A stretch of DNA of 20,959 bases, from assembly GCA_026552835.1 (NCBI GenBank), contig JAPMTY010000086.1, forward strand, positions 1 to 20,959, given 5' to 3'. This DNA comes from Candidatus Methanoperedens sp. (lineage in GTDB: Archaea; Halobacteriota; Methanosarcinia; Methanosarcinales; Methanoperedenaceae). Positions 1 through 6,751 of this stretch are shown piece by piece. Below the pieces are notes generated by a model. It ran no database searches and was not told where the DNA came from. It worked only from the letters and a program-made list of their open reading frames with translations. Positions within the stretch are counted from its first letter, which is position 1; every line of letters starts with the position of its first letter. The position numbers and the translations under genes were made by a program.

Positions 1-1
1 T

Positions 2-238
2 ATGGGAATTACTGTCGTTAAAAAAGGAAATGCGGAAAAAATTAAGCTCGGGAAATTCCCTTCTCTGAAAGAGGTAATGGACCAGACCGTGAAGGCAGGG
101 GTAAAACTCATGGTCTGCGAGCAGAGCTGCCAGCTCATCAATCTTGCAAAGGGAGATTTTATTCCCCCCGCCGAAATCGTTGGCGCAGCCACGTTAAATG
201 ACCTTGTGCTTGATGCCGATGGGGCGATGTGGTTTTAG
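2..238 (+). CDS. DsrE/DsrF-like protein, 3' part only
   Basis: The visible 78 residues resemble the C-terminal two thirds of small DsrE-family proteins: a helix with a VCEQSC motif, then a P-x-x-E-I-V-G-A-A segment and a terminal L-D-A-D-G-A-x-W-F strand. Family members are usually about 110-120 residues, so the true start probably lies before the window and the ATG at base 2 is probably internal. DsrE-like proteins act in sulfur transfer or as small redox or sulfur-binding proteins in the cytoplasm. Two cysteines are present in the VCEQSC segment and could carry sulfur; that is inference. The TAG stop overlaps the ribosome-binding site of the rubredoxin-like gene that follows, which points to one transcript. 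The sulfur theme fits the IscS/IscU genes further along. The family call is from sequence pattern only. Confidence 0.6.
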   Translation: MGITVVKKGNAEKIKLGKFPSLKEVMDQTVKAGVKLMVCEQSCQLINLAKGDFIPPAEIVGAATLNDLVLDADGAMWF

Positions 239-247
239 GAGGGAAGT

Positions 248-409
248 GTGAAAATCCAGTGGAAATGCTCCATGTGCGGCTACCAGTTCGAAGGCAGCAC
301 GTCGCCGCCTGACAGGTGCCCTTCGTGCAAAGAAGCGTGCGCATTCATCGATGCGACCTGCTATATCCCCGAATGCGAGGGACCGGAAGGCAGGGACAGG
401 CGGATATAA
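248..409 (+). CDS. Small rubredoxin-like protein
   Basis: A 53-residue reading frame starts at GTG 248, preceded by a strong AGGAGG at 238-243, and ends at TAA 407-409. It contains two CxxC knuckles (C7-x2-C10 within WKCSMCGYQF and C24-x2-C27 within RCPSCKE), which would bind one iron or zinc as in rubredoxin or the C-terminal domain of rubrerythrin. Three more cysteines (C31, C38, C43) follow, which a simple rubredoxin lacks, so a second metal site or disulfide is possible. Rubredoxins are one-electron carriers in the cytoplasm and commonly serve oxygen- and peroxide-defence enzymes. The start at GTG is chosen because of the ribosome-binding site; the GTG two bases earlier (246) is immediately followed by a stop. 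It sits directly behind the DsrE-like gene and probably shares its transcript. The exact electron partners are unknown. Confidence 0.75.
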   Translation: MKIQWKCSMCGYQFEGSTSPPDRCPSCKEACAFIDATCYIPECEGPEGRDRRI

Positions 410-414
410 TCAGT

Positions 415-475
415 CTTTGCGACTTCCGCGTGTCTGCGGTGAAAACTGCACCGCAAAGGCGCAAAGAACGCAAAG
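415..475. repeat. 61-bp palindromic dispersed repeat
   Basis: Two 27-base arms (415-441 and 449-475) are inverted copies matching at about 19 of 27 positions around a 7-base loop. The right arm is a run of purine-rich units of the type GCAAAG. Its sequence matches the left arm of the element at 17435-17497 at 19 of 24 positions, and all differences are A/G exchanges. It lies between the rubredoxin-like gene and the IscS-like gene and could fold into a hairpin in RNA. It looks like a member of a dispersed non-coding palindrome family. Confidence 0.7.
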
Positions 476-479
476 TTTC

Positions 480-491
480 AAAAGATATACA
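480..491 (+). promoter_or_regulatory. Possible TATA box before the IscS-like gene
   Basis: AAAGATATAC lies about 36-46 bases before the ATG at 526, followed by a GAGTGA Shine-Dalgarno-like motif ending 5 bases before the ATG. This would give a short leader. The match to the archaeal TATA consensus is only moderate, so the gene could instead be read through from the upstream genes. Confidence 0.3.
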
Positions 492-525
492 AAGATAACT
501 CGTTACTAACACAAAGAGTGAAAAA

Positions 526-1692
526 ATGAGACAGGTTTACATGGATTACGGTTCGGCGTCGCCCGTCGATGCACGGGTGCTTGAAGCCATGATGCCGTAT
601 TTTGATAAAGAGGTCGGGAACGCTTCTTCCCTTCATTCGCCGGGGAGGAAAGCCAAAAGGGAACTTGAAGCCGCGCGCACAAAAGTTGCAAACCTTGTTG
701 CTGCGCCCAACCCCAAAAGCATAATTTTCACATCATGCGCCACGGAATCAAATAACCTTGCACTGCGCGGCGCAGCGTTTCGGTATAAGGATAAAGGGAA
801 CCACATAATCACAACTTCGGTTGAACACATGTCTGTGATGAATACCTTAAAAGACCTGCAAAGAAGCGGGTTTGAGGTAACGTATATTCCTGTTGACAAA
901 GATGGGCTTGCGGATGCAGAGAAAATAAAGAACGCAATAACTGAAAAAACCATTCTAATTTCTGTCCAGTATGCCAACGGTGAGGTGGGGACTGTGCAGC
1001 CGATAAGTGAAATCGGGGAAATTGCATCCGATAAGAAAATCCTTTTCAATGTTGATGGTACTGCGGCATGCGGTAAAGTCCCGGTTAGTGTCGAAAAGGA
1101 ACATATCGACCTTTTTACCATTTCTTCAAATGATATGTATGGCCCAAAAGGCGCGGGAGCCCTGTATGTCAAACAGGGAGTGAGGATACTGCCTTTCATG
1201 CTTGGAGGAGGGCAGGAATTCGGCATGAGAAGCGGCTCAGAGAATATCCCTGGAATTGTCGGCATGGGAAAAGCGGCAGAGCTTGCAATGGCTGAAATGG
1301 TTGATAACGGCGCGCGGCTCATCAGGATGCGCGACCGGCTGATGGACAATATCCTGAAAACAGAGTACACATATCTCACAGGTCACAGGACAAAGCGGCT
1401 TCCGAATAATGTAAGTTTCAGGTTCAGTTTCATTGAGGGTGAAAGTATCATATTGCAGCTTAACGACCTTGGAATATCCGCAAGCACTGGCTCGGCATGT
1501 TCCACGAAAACGCTTGAACCCTCGCATGTGCTTATTGCAATGGGATTGAGGCATGAAGAAGCGCACGGTTCGCTCCTGCTCACGCTTGGCAGAACAAATA
1601 CCGAAGAAGATGTTGATTATGTCATTGATTCCGTGCCTAAAGTAGTGGCGAAACTCAGGGCACTATCGCCGCTGTATCCGAGAAAAGGGTGA
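526..1692 (+). CDS. IscS/NifS-like protein lacking the PLP lysine
   Basis: This 388-residue protein has the full length and order of an IscS-type cysteine desulfurase (class V aminotransferase fold). It keeps the N-terminal MDY-x-x-x-x-P-V, the conserved His (H101 in TSVEH), the Asp that contacts the PLP pyridine nitrogen (D177), the GGGQE-x-G-x-RSG segment (227-237) and the sulfur-accepting Cys in TGSAC (C325). The PLP Schiff-base position, normally His-Lys before x-Y-GPKG, reads Asn202-Asp203 instead. The Gln of the usual D-A-x-Q motif is Ala180. Without the lysine, normal PLP chemistry should fail. I recall that Archaeoglobus fulgidus IscS likewise has Asp at this position and still binds IscU, so this appears to be an archaeal variant rather than a mutation. 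The gene ends 4 bases before the IscU fusion, a strong sign they work together. It may act as a sulfur carrier or structural partner. The frame is intact and well conserved, so it is not a pseudogene. Confidence 0.9.
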   Translation: MRQVYMDYGSASPVDARVLEAMMPYFDKEVGNASSLHSPGRKAKRELEAARTKVANLVAAPNPKSIIFTSCATESNNLALRGAAFRYKDKGNHIITTSVEHMSVMNTLKDLQRSGFEVTYIPVDKDGLADAEKIKNAITEKTILISVQYANGEVGTVQPISEIGEIASDKKILFNVDGTAACGKVPVSVEKEHIDLFTISSNDMYGPKGAGALYVKQGVRILPFMLGGGQEFGMRSGSENIPGIVGMGKAAELAMAEMVDNGARLIRMRDRLMDNILKTEYTYLTGHRTKRLPNNVSFRFSFIEGESIILQLNDLGISASTGSACSTKTLEPSHVLIAMGLRHEEAHGSLLLTLGRTNTEEDVDYVIDSVPKVVAKLRALSPLYPRKG

Positions 1693-1696
1693 AAAT

Positions 1697-3031
1697 ATGG
1701 AAGAACAATTCGAATACTCAGAAAAAGTAATGGAGCATTTCAGGAACCCGCGCAATGTGGGAGAGATTAAGGACGCCGACGGGATAGGAAGGGTCGGGAA
1801 CCCTGTTTGCGGGGATTTAATGGAGATACAAATCAAAGTCGAGAACAATATCCTGAAAGACGTGAAGTTCAAGACATTCGGCTGCGGCTCTGCAATCGCA
1901 ACAAGCAGCATGATAACAGAGATGGCTATTGGTAAAACGCTTGAGGAGGCTCTTAAAATTACAAGGGGAGATGTGGCGGCTGAACTTGACGGCCTGCCTC
2001 CTATCAAAATGCACTGCTCAAATCTTGCAGCCGATGCCCTTCACGCTGCGATAAAGGATTACATGACCAAAAAAGAGGAGAAAGCCAAAGTCGAAGCTGA
2101 GAAATACGATTTCGATGTCATTATCGTGGGCGGCGGCCCGGGCGGCCTGACGACAGGGATATTGTGCGCCTACAGGGGGCTTAAAACCGCGATATTTGAA
2201 GCTTCAAACTGGGGCGGGATACTTTCATGGTTATGCCCGAACAAGATGATTGAGAACTTCCCGGGGCTGTGTGAGAAATCAACATGTACTGACCTTGTTG
2301 AAAGCTGGGTGAATGAAGCAAAGAAACTGAAAGTGGAAATGAAAAAAGAACGCGTGAATGAAATCACCCAGGATAAGAGAATCATAGCTGAAAGCGGCGA
2401 GTACAAAGGAAAGATCATCGTTCTTGCAACTGGCAGTTCACCATCCACAAGCGACATCAAGGGTGAAGATAAATTCAGTAAAAATGAGCGCGGAGTATAT
2501 TATTATGTCAGGGACCCCCAGAATTTTGTGGGAAAACGTGTTCTGGTCGTCGGGGGCGGAAATTCAGCAGTTGACGCCGCGCTTTCCCTTGCCGATACCG
2601 CCGACCTCATAACCATAGCGCACAGGAAGGATGAGTTAAGGGTGGTGCCGCAGAAAATAGAGCGCCTGAAAGCGATAGATAAAATCAAGGTGCTGTATAA
2701 TACCGAGGTTCTCGAAATAGCCGGAACTGAAAAAGTTGAGAAAGCCATCATGAAGGACTTAAAAGAGGATGAAACCATCCAGCAGGTGGTGGATTCGGTT
2801 GTGCTGGCTGTGGGTTTGACTCCGAACACCGAGATTTTCAAGAAGCTCGGGCTTGAGATGGATGAGAAAGGGTACCTAAAGACCGATAAAACCCAGAAAA
2901 CCAACATCGATGGGATTTATGCGGTGGGAGACATAGCCTCAGACCTACAACTGGTTGTGGTCGCGGTCGCGCATGGGGCTACGGTTGCGCATAATGCATA
3001 TATCGAACTGCGAAAACCTTATTGGCGTTAA
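1697..3031 (+). CDS. IscU scaffold fused to a TrxR/FNR-like flavoprotein
   Basis: Residues 1-125 form a complete IscU iron-sulfur scaffold with all three cluster cysteines (C38 in NPVCGD, C63 in FGCGSAIATSS, C107 in HCSNLA) and the neighbouring Asp40. A short Lys/Glu-rich linker (125-137) leads to a thioredoxin-reductase-like FAD domain at 138-444: FAD-binding GGGPGG near 145-150, an NAD(P)-binding VVGGGNSAVDAAL near 284-296, an HRKDELR motif (309-315) that suits NADPH, and the FAD-binding AVGDI near 409-413. The CxxC normally found just before the second GxGxxG is absent (GVYYYV instead). The domain therefore resembles YumC-type ferredoxin/flavodoxin-NAD(P)H reductases more than thiol-active thioredoxin reductase. 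The logical role is to deliver electrons to cluster assembly on the attached scaffold; that is inference. A GGTGA ribosome-binding site overlaps the stop of the IscS-like gene, and flavodoxin follows 27 bases later as a plausible electron partner. Confidence 0.9.
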   Translation: MEEQFEYSEKVMEHFRNPRNVGEIKDADGIGRVGNPVCGDLMEIQIKVENNILKDVKFKTFGCGSAIATSSMITEMAIGKTLEEALKITRGDVAAELDGLPPIKMHCSNLAADALHAAIKDYMTKKEEKAKVEAEKYDFDVIIVGGGPGGLTTGILCAYRGLKTAIFEASNWGGILSWLCPNKMIENFPGLCEKSTCTDLVESWVNEAKKLKVEMKKERVNEITQDKRIIAESGEYKGKIIVLATGSSPSTSDIKGEDKFSKNERGVYYYVRDPQNFVGKRVLVVGGGNSAVDAALSLADTADLITIAHRKDELRVVPQKIERLKAIDKIKVLYNTEVLEIAGTEKVEKAIMKDLKEDETIQQVVDSVVLAVGLTPNTEIFKKLGLEMDEKGYLKTDKTQKTNIDGIYAVGDIASDLQLVVVAVAHGATVAHNAYIELRKPYWR

Positions 3032-3058
3032 AGGTCAAACGCTTATCAGGGGAATAAT

Positions 3059-3490
3059 ATGGCAAAAGTGGCAATAATATACGATTCTGCAACGCATAAT
3101 ACCGAGATGATGGCAAAAGCCATAGCAGAAGGAATAAAGTCAGAAAAAGTGGATGTAAAAATCTCGCATGTCCATGAGGCAAGGATAGAGGATATCAAAA
3201 ATATTGACGGCCTGGTTCTCGGTTCGGGAACTTATCATCATGAAATCATGCCTGCCCTTGAGGTTTTCATTGAATTAGTAAAAGATGCGGGCATGAAGGG
3301 TAAAGTAGGGGCAGCTTTTTGTTCATACGGCTGGTCTCCTGAAGTTGTTGAACTTATCACGAACAGGTTGAAAGGCTTCGGGATGGAGACGTTGGAAGGT
3401 CTTCTTATTCACGAAAAGCCTGATGAGGCTGGATTGGAAAAGTGCAGGGAGTTTGGCAAAAGTATCGCACAGAAAGTAAAGAGTGGTTAA
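3059..3490 (+). CDS. Flavodoxin-family protein
   Basis: A 143-residue single-domain protein of the short-chain flavodoxin type, like the C-terminal domain of FprA A-type flavoproteins but standing alone. The phosphate-binding loop for FMN is visible as SATHNTEMMA (about residues 10-19). A GSGTYHHE segment near 55-62 and a CSYGWSPE segment near 88-95 occupy the usual FMN-contacting loop positions. It should bind FMN and pass one or two electrons in the cytoplasm. AGGGGAAT precedes the ATG by a normal distance. It lies between the reductase-like IscU fusion and the ferredoxin:thioredoxin reductase subunit, with whose gene it overlaps by 8 bases. It is therefore a candidate electron carrier between the NAD(P)H-linked flavodomain and the iron-sulfur steps. 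That connection is inference from context. Confidence 0.85.
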   Translation: MAKVAIIYDSATHNTEMMAKAIAEGIKSEKVDVKISHVHEARIEDIKNIDGLVLGSGTYHHEIMPALEVFIELVKDAGMKGKVGAAFCSYGWSPEVVELITNRLKGFGMETLEGLLIHEKPDEAGLEKCREFGKSIAQKVKSG

Positions 3491-3758
3491 ATTGGATGAT
3501 ATTGAAGGCCAGATTTACGAATGGGCAAAGGACTACGCAGAGAAGAACGGGTTGAAATTGAATTCTGATTATGATATTGTCGTTCAGGCAATAAAAGGTC
3601 TTGCGCAGAATAAGAGGGAATACGGAGTACAGTATTGCGGCTGCCGTCAGGTTACAGGCAACACTGAAAAAGACAGGGATTTAATTTGTCCCTGTATCCA
3701 CAGGACTCTTGACATACGAAAAAAAGGTTCATGCAAATGCGGGCTTTTTGTTAAATGA
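3483..3758 (+). CDS. Ferredoxin:thioredoxin reductase catalytic subunit (FTR beta-like)
   Basis: The 91-residue protein carries the six cysteines of FTR catalytic subunits in three CxC pairs: C52-G-C54, C69-P-C71 and C84-K-C86. In plant-type FTR four of these hold a [4Fe-4S] cluster and two form the redox-active disulfide that receives electrons from ferredoxin and reduces thioredoxin. The spacing here (14 and 12 residues between pairs) differs from the plant pattern, and the first pair is CGC rather than CPC; archaeal stand-alone FTR beta proteins vary in this way. No variable (alpha) subunit is visible in the window. GTG 3483 is used as the start, overlapping the end of the flavodoxin gene by 8 bases and implying coupled translation; TTG 3492 is an alternative. 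Its place at the end of the cassette suggests it links ferredoxin or flavodoxin electrons to thiol-disulfide chemistry. Confidence 0.85.
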   Translation: MVKLDDIEGQIYEWAKDYAEKNGLKLNSDYDIVVQAIKGLAQNKREYGVQYCGCRQVTGNTEKDRDLICPCIHRTLDIRKKGSCKCGLFVK

Positions 3759-3855
3759 TTGGGATGATGCGAGCGATAAGGTAAGGAGAAAGAAGATAGC
3801 GACTTTTGATAAGGATTTTTTGGGGAGGAGTGTGGTGGAGGTTGTTGGTGGGTGA
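3754..3855 (+). pseudogene. Possible PIN-domain toxin C-terminal remnant
   Basis: An open stretch without its own start overlaps the FTR stop and ends at TGA 3853-3855. Its C-terminal part reads KKIATFDKDFLGRSVVEVV, which resembles the last strand of VapC-type PIN nucleases, where a TFDxDF segment carries the final acidic metal ligands. The preceding residues (DWDDASDKVRR) do not fit the family well, so this could be a deletion junction. The remainder of the gene is absent. Similarity is by eye only and could be chance. Confidence 0.3.
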
Positions 3856-3945
3856 AAGCACCTTACGATTATGTCACTGTTTGAGAGCGAGAGGTGAAGC
3901 AGAAGGGGCTGGCGGATTTTATGTGAGTATAAAAGTATATGACGA

Positions 3946-3957
3946 GAAATATTTATA
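3946..3957 (+). promoter_or_regulatory. TATA box of the McrB-like gene (leaderless start)
   Basis: AAATATTTATAC is a strong archaeal TATA box with its centre about 32 bases before ATG 3984. Transcription would then begin within a few bases of that ATG. This supports a leaderless mRNA and is the reason for choosing 3984 over the upstream in-frame ATG at 3939, which lies before the TATA box. A second AT-rich stretch (AGTATAAAAG) lies just upstream, and TATACTCATG occurs twice, 3955-3964 and 3969-3978 approximately. Confidence 0.6.
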
Positions 3958-3983
3958 CTCATGTGAACTATACTCATGCGATT

Positions 3984-5369
3984 ATGTCAAAAATTGAGGA
4001 AATAAGAACATTCATAAGAGAGGAAGCTGCAAGATTTGGTGCGAAAAATGATAACGAGTTATTAAAAGATTATGTAGAAAGAAATAACACCGGTATTGAA
4101 GCTTTGACACAAGGTGGAGCATATTTTGGTTTTATTTCTCCAGATGAAGATAATTCGGGACCATACCATGATTTTTCTCTTACTATTTTACCAGATAAAG
4201 ATGAAAAACCATGGTTAGTTTGTTTGGGTATTGGTTCACTGGGATTCAAAAATGATTATGAGTTAGCTAGTTTCCCAGGAGTAAGAAGATTATTTTCCTC
4301 ATTAATTAGTTCAAGGGGGTATTTCAAAACATCATTTCTTGATATTGAAAATGGATTGCCACGACCATTCTTGGCTAAATTACCTCATTTGAAGAATACA
4401 TTAAAAACATACTCTAAGGTACTACCTGCTTGTGAAATTGTAGAGGATCCAACAAGTGCTGAAGGCAAAAAAATTATTTCGGCTTTTGTTGCAGGATATG
4501 CCGAATTAAGGAAATGGCCATCAAATAATGAACATAGAAAAGCTAAAACCACAGCAATTTCAGCTGTTAAGAAGACGGAATCTCCCGACGACGAAAAAGA
4601 CGTTTTAAATTTAATACTATCAAGAAAATATGTTATCCTAGAGGGCGCTCCTGGTACAGGTAAAACAATGTTGGCAAAAAAAATCGGAGCAAAATTCGAT
4701 GCAGAGATATTTTTCACGCAATTCCATGCTGAAACAAATTATTCAGATTTTATATATGGTATCAAACCAAATCTAAATCAATCAAACCTAAACTATCAAG
4801 AACAAAAAGGTATATTCTCACAAGCTCTTCAATTTGCAATTAGTAATCCTTCAAAGAAGGTTCTACTTATCATTGATGAATTAAATAGAGCAAATTTATC
4901 AAATATATTGGGTCCAATTTTCTATTTATTTGAATATCAAATGGATGAAAATTCCATAAATATTGACGTTTGTAATGGTTTTTCTCTCAAAGAAATTCCC
5001 AAAAATTTCTATGTTATTGGTACGATGAATACCGCCGATAGGAGTCTTGCAGTTGTTGATTTCGCTTTACGAAGACGTTTTGCTTGGTATAAATTAAAAC
5101 CAAGATTACTTGAAACGAAGAATTTTTTCAAAGATGATTTCTTAAAGTTTCAAGAAATATTTGATTGGTATGCAAGTAGCGAAGAACTGAATTTACAACC
5201 AGGGCATGCTTATTTTATAGCAGATTCAAAAGAAGAAATGGATCAAAGAATTCGCTATGAATTATTTCCTTTGATTAGAGAATATCTTTCAGAAGGAATT
5301 ATGTTAAAAGCTAAAGAAGAATTCAACGAATACTTTTCAACAAGAATCGGGGATACGTTATTTAAATGA
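3984..5369 (+). CDS. McrB-like AAA+ NTPase of a type IV-like restriction system
   Basis: With the start at ATG 3984 the protein has 461 residues. The C-terminal half is an McrB-type AAA+ motor: Walker A GAPGTGKT (221-228), Walker B LLIIDELNRAN (294-304), and the McrB hallmark MNTADRS (348-354) followed by VDFALRRRF with its arginines. In McrBC the motor hydrolyses GTP and translocates DNA to drive the McrC nuclease. Residues 1-180 form an N-terminal domain I do not recognise (no EVE, YTH or MrcB_N pattern seen by eye). By family logic it would read modified DNA or another trigger. The stop overlaps the ATG of the McrC-like gene (ATGA), so translation is coupled. Base composition is much richer in A/T than the flanking cassettes, suggesting transfer. 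Its own TATA box and leaderless start suggest an independent transcription unit. Nucleotide preference (GTP or ATP) cannot be told from sequence. Confidence 0.88.
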   Translation: MSKIEEIRTFIREEAARFGAKNDNELLKDYVERNNTGIEALTQGGAYFGFISPDEDNSGPYHDFSLTILPDKDEKPWLVCLGIGSLGFKNDYELASFPGVRRLFSSLISSRGYFKTSFLDIENGLPRPFLAKLPHLKNTLKTYSKVLPACEIVEDPTSAEGKKIISAFVAGYAELRKWPSNNEHRKAKTTAISAVKKTESPDDEKDVLNLILSRKYVILEGAPGTGKTMLAKKIGAKFDAEIFFTQFHAETNYSDFIYGIKPNLNQSNLNYQEQKGIFSQALQFAISNPSKKVLLIIDELNRANLSNILGPIFYLFEYQMDENSINIDVCNGFSLKEIPKNFYVIGTMNTADRSLAVVDFALRRRFAWYKLKPRLLETKNFFKDDFLKFQEIFDWYASSEELNLQPGHAYFIADSKEEMDQRIRYELFPLIREYLSEGIMLKAKEEFNEYFSTRIGDTLFK

Positions 5370-6751
5370 AATTGAGTGAAGATATATTTTTTGAAATGCC
5401 TTGTTTAACCGAAAGTTCAACAAACATTTCTGGTCGTTACCTTCATGACAAATGGTTCAAAGGTTCTGATAAAAGATATATTGGACAAGCATTACAGAAA
5501 TTTGTTGAATATAACCGAGTTAATTTCGATTTTCTAAACGTCACTCCGATAATCTCTGGTAGCGATAGTGATACAACATTATCATTTAGAACCGACAAAT
5601 TTGTTGGAACTATTCCATTAAGATCACCAGATACGGGAAAACAAATCGGTGATTTTGTTGTATCTCCAAGGTTTTTAGCTCGCAAAGACAGATTTGCAGA
5701 TTATATTGAAATAATAGATTTAATTGATAAGGAAATCGAACCGGAATTTAAAGATACTATGCCTCTCGCTTCCGGTAGAAACCTTAGTCCGCCATTATAT
5801 TTTGAAGCTGTTCAATACTTAAAGTTATTAAATGATTTAGTAAAAGCTAACTGGAAAAAATTCCAAACTAATGAAAAAATCTATGATTTTCCAAAGTCTC
5901 AGATTAATTGGAATAATTATTTAAAACGCGAATTTGATCCGGCAAATAAACTTAAATTTCCTTGCAGAGAAAATATTTTATCCGAGTTTCATCTTGAATA
6001 TTTTGAAATAAAATATGTGTATGAAATCGCAAAAAATGAAATTTATTCAGTAAATACTCCCCAAAAAATTCGTCTATCTGTAGACTCATTAATTAGTTAT
6101 TTAGACAATAAATTAAAAGATTTCAAGGCAATTGAAGCAAAAATAATAAAAATTAAAAATTCTGACCCTATTATTGTGAAGCATGTTAAAATTCAAGCAA
6201 ATAAAATTCTTCAAAATAATATACAAATAAATAAAGCTTGGAGAGTTGATTTTTCAGATGTTTTTGAAAAGTATGTTCAATATATTTTTAAAACTGTTTC
6301 CTCTGAAATAGGGGGTCACTTATTAACCAATTACCGGTTGAAAAAATTGTCCCATTTTTCACCGGTTTGGTCTTTAGAACATTTAGAACCAGACGCAATG
6401 CTAATCAAAGATGATTTAATGATTTTTATTGATGCTAAATATAAGTCTCACTTGTATAATACTACCAGTATTAGCGATTTTCTAAAAGAAGAACACAGAC
6501 ATGATATCCATCAGATCTTATCATACTGCTCATTCGACCTAAATAAGAATAAAATCGGAATCTTATGCTATCCATCTAATCAAGTAAATTTTCAATTTTT
6601 AATTTATACTAATCAGCATAATAAAGTTATAAATCAAATAGGGTTACTCGGAGTTCCATTAAATAAATCAAAAATTAATGATTTAAAAAATATAATGATT
6701 AATGAAATATCAAACTTAGAACAAAGACAAAATTTAACATTGAATAACTAG
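5366..6751 (+). CDS. McrC-like PD-(D/E)xK nuclease subunit
   Basis: A 461-residue partner of the McrB-like motor. The C-terminal third carries the McrC nuclease core: a WRVDFSDVFEKYV helix (292-304), EPDAML with Asp343, then FIDAKYK with Asp356 and Lys358 as the D-x-K catalytic pair, and a downstream HQILSY helix (382-387) of the QxxxY type. The N-terminal half contains the McrC-like beta-rich region expected to contact the McrB ring, though it is poorly conserved. In the known system McrC cuts DNA when stimulated by McrB and, alone, does not bind DNA specifically. The gene starts inside the stop of the McrB-like gene and is equally A/T-rich. No methyltransferase lies beside it, which agrees with a modification-dependent (type IV) system. 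The protein looks complete and active-site residues are intact. Confidence 0.85.
   Translation: MKLSEDIFFEMPCLTESSTNISGRYLHDKWFKGSDKRYIGQALQKFVEYNRVNFDFLNVTPIISGSDSDTTLSFRTDKFVGTIPLRSPDTGKQIGDFVVSPRFLARKDRFADYIEIIDLIDKEIEPEFKDTMPLASGRNLSPPLYFEAVQYLKLLNDLVKANWKKFQTNEKIYDFPKSQINWNNYLKREFDPANKLKFPCRENILSEFHLEYFEIKYVYEIAKNEIYSVNTPQKIRLSVDSLISYLDNKLKDFKAIEAKIIKIKNSDPIIVKHVKIQANKILQNNIQINKAWRVDFSDVFEKYVQYIFKTVSSEIGGHLLTNYRLKKLSHFSPVWSLEHLEPDAMLIKDDLMIFIDAKYKSHLYNTTSISDFLKEEHRHDIHQILSYCSFDLNKNKIGILCYPSNQVNFQFLIYTNQHNKVINQIGLLGVPLNKSKINDLKNIMINEISNLEQRQNLTLNN

Noticed and set aside
526..1692. IscS-like gene as a pseudogene because the PLP lysine is missing
   Set aside because: The frame is intact, the other active-site residues and the Cys are kept, it is tightly linked with IscU, and the same replacement is remembered from Archaeoglobus.
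3939..3983. Upstream in-frame ATG as start of the McrB-like gene
   Set aside because: A strong TATA box lies between this ATG and ATG 3984, so transcripts would start too late to include it; the extra residues also look unlike a protein domain.
3806..3997. Plus-strand open frame of 63 residues between the FTR and McrB-like genes
   Set aside because: Tryptophan- and glycine-rich nonsense-like composition, no ribosome-binding site, overlaps the promoter of the McrB-like gene.
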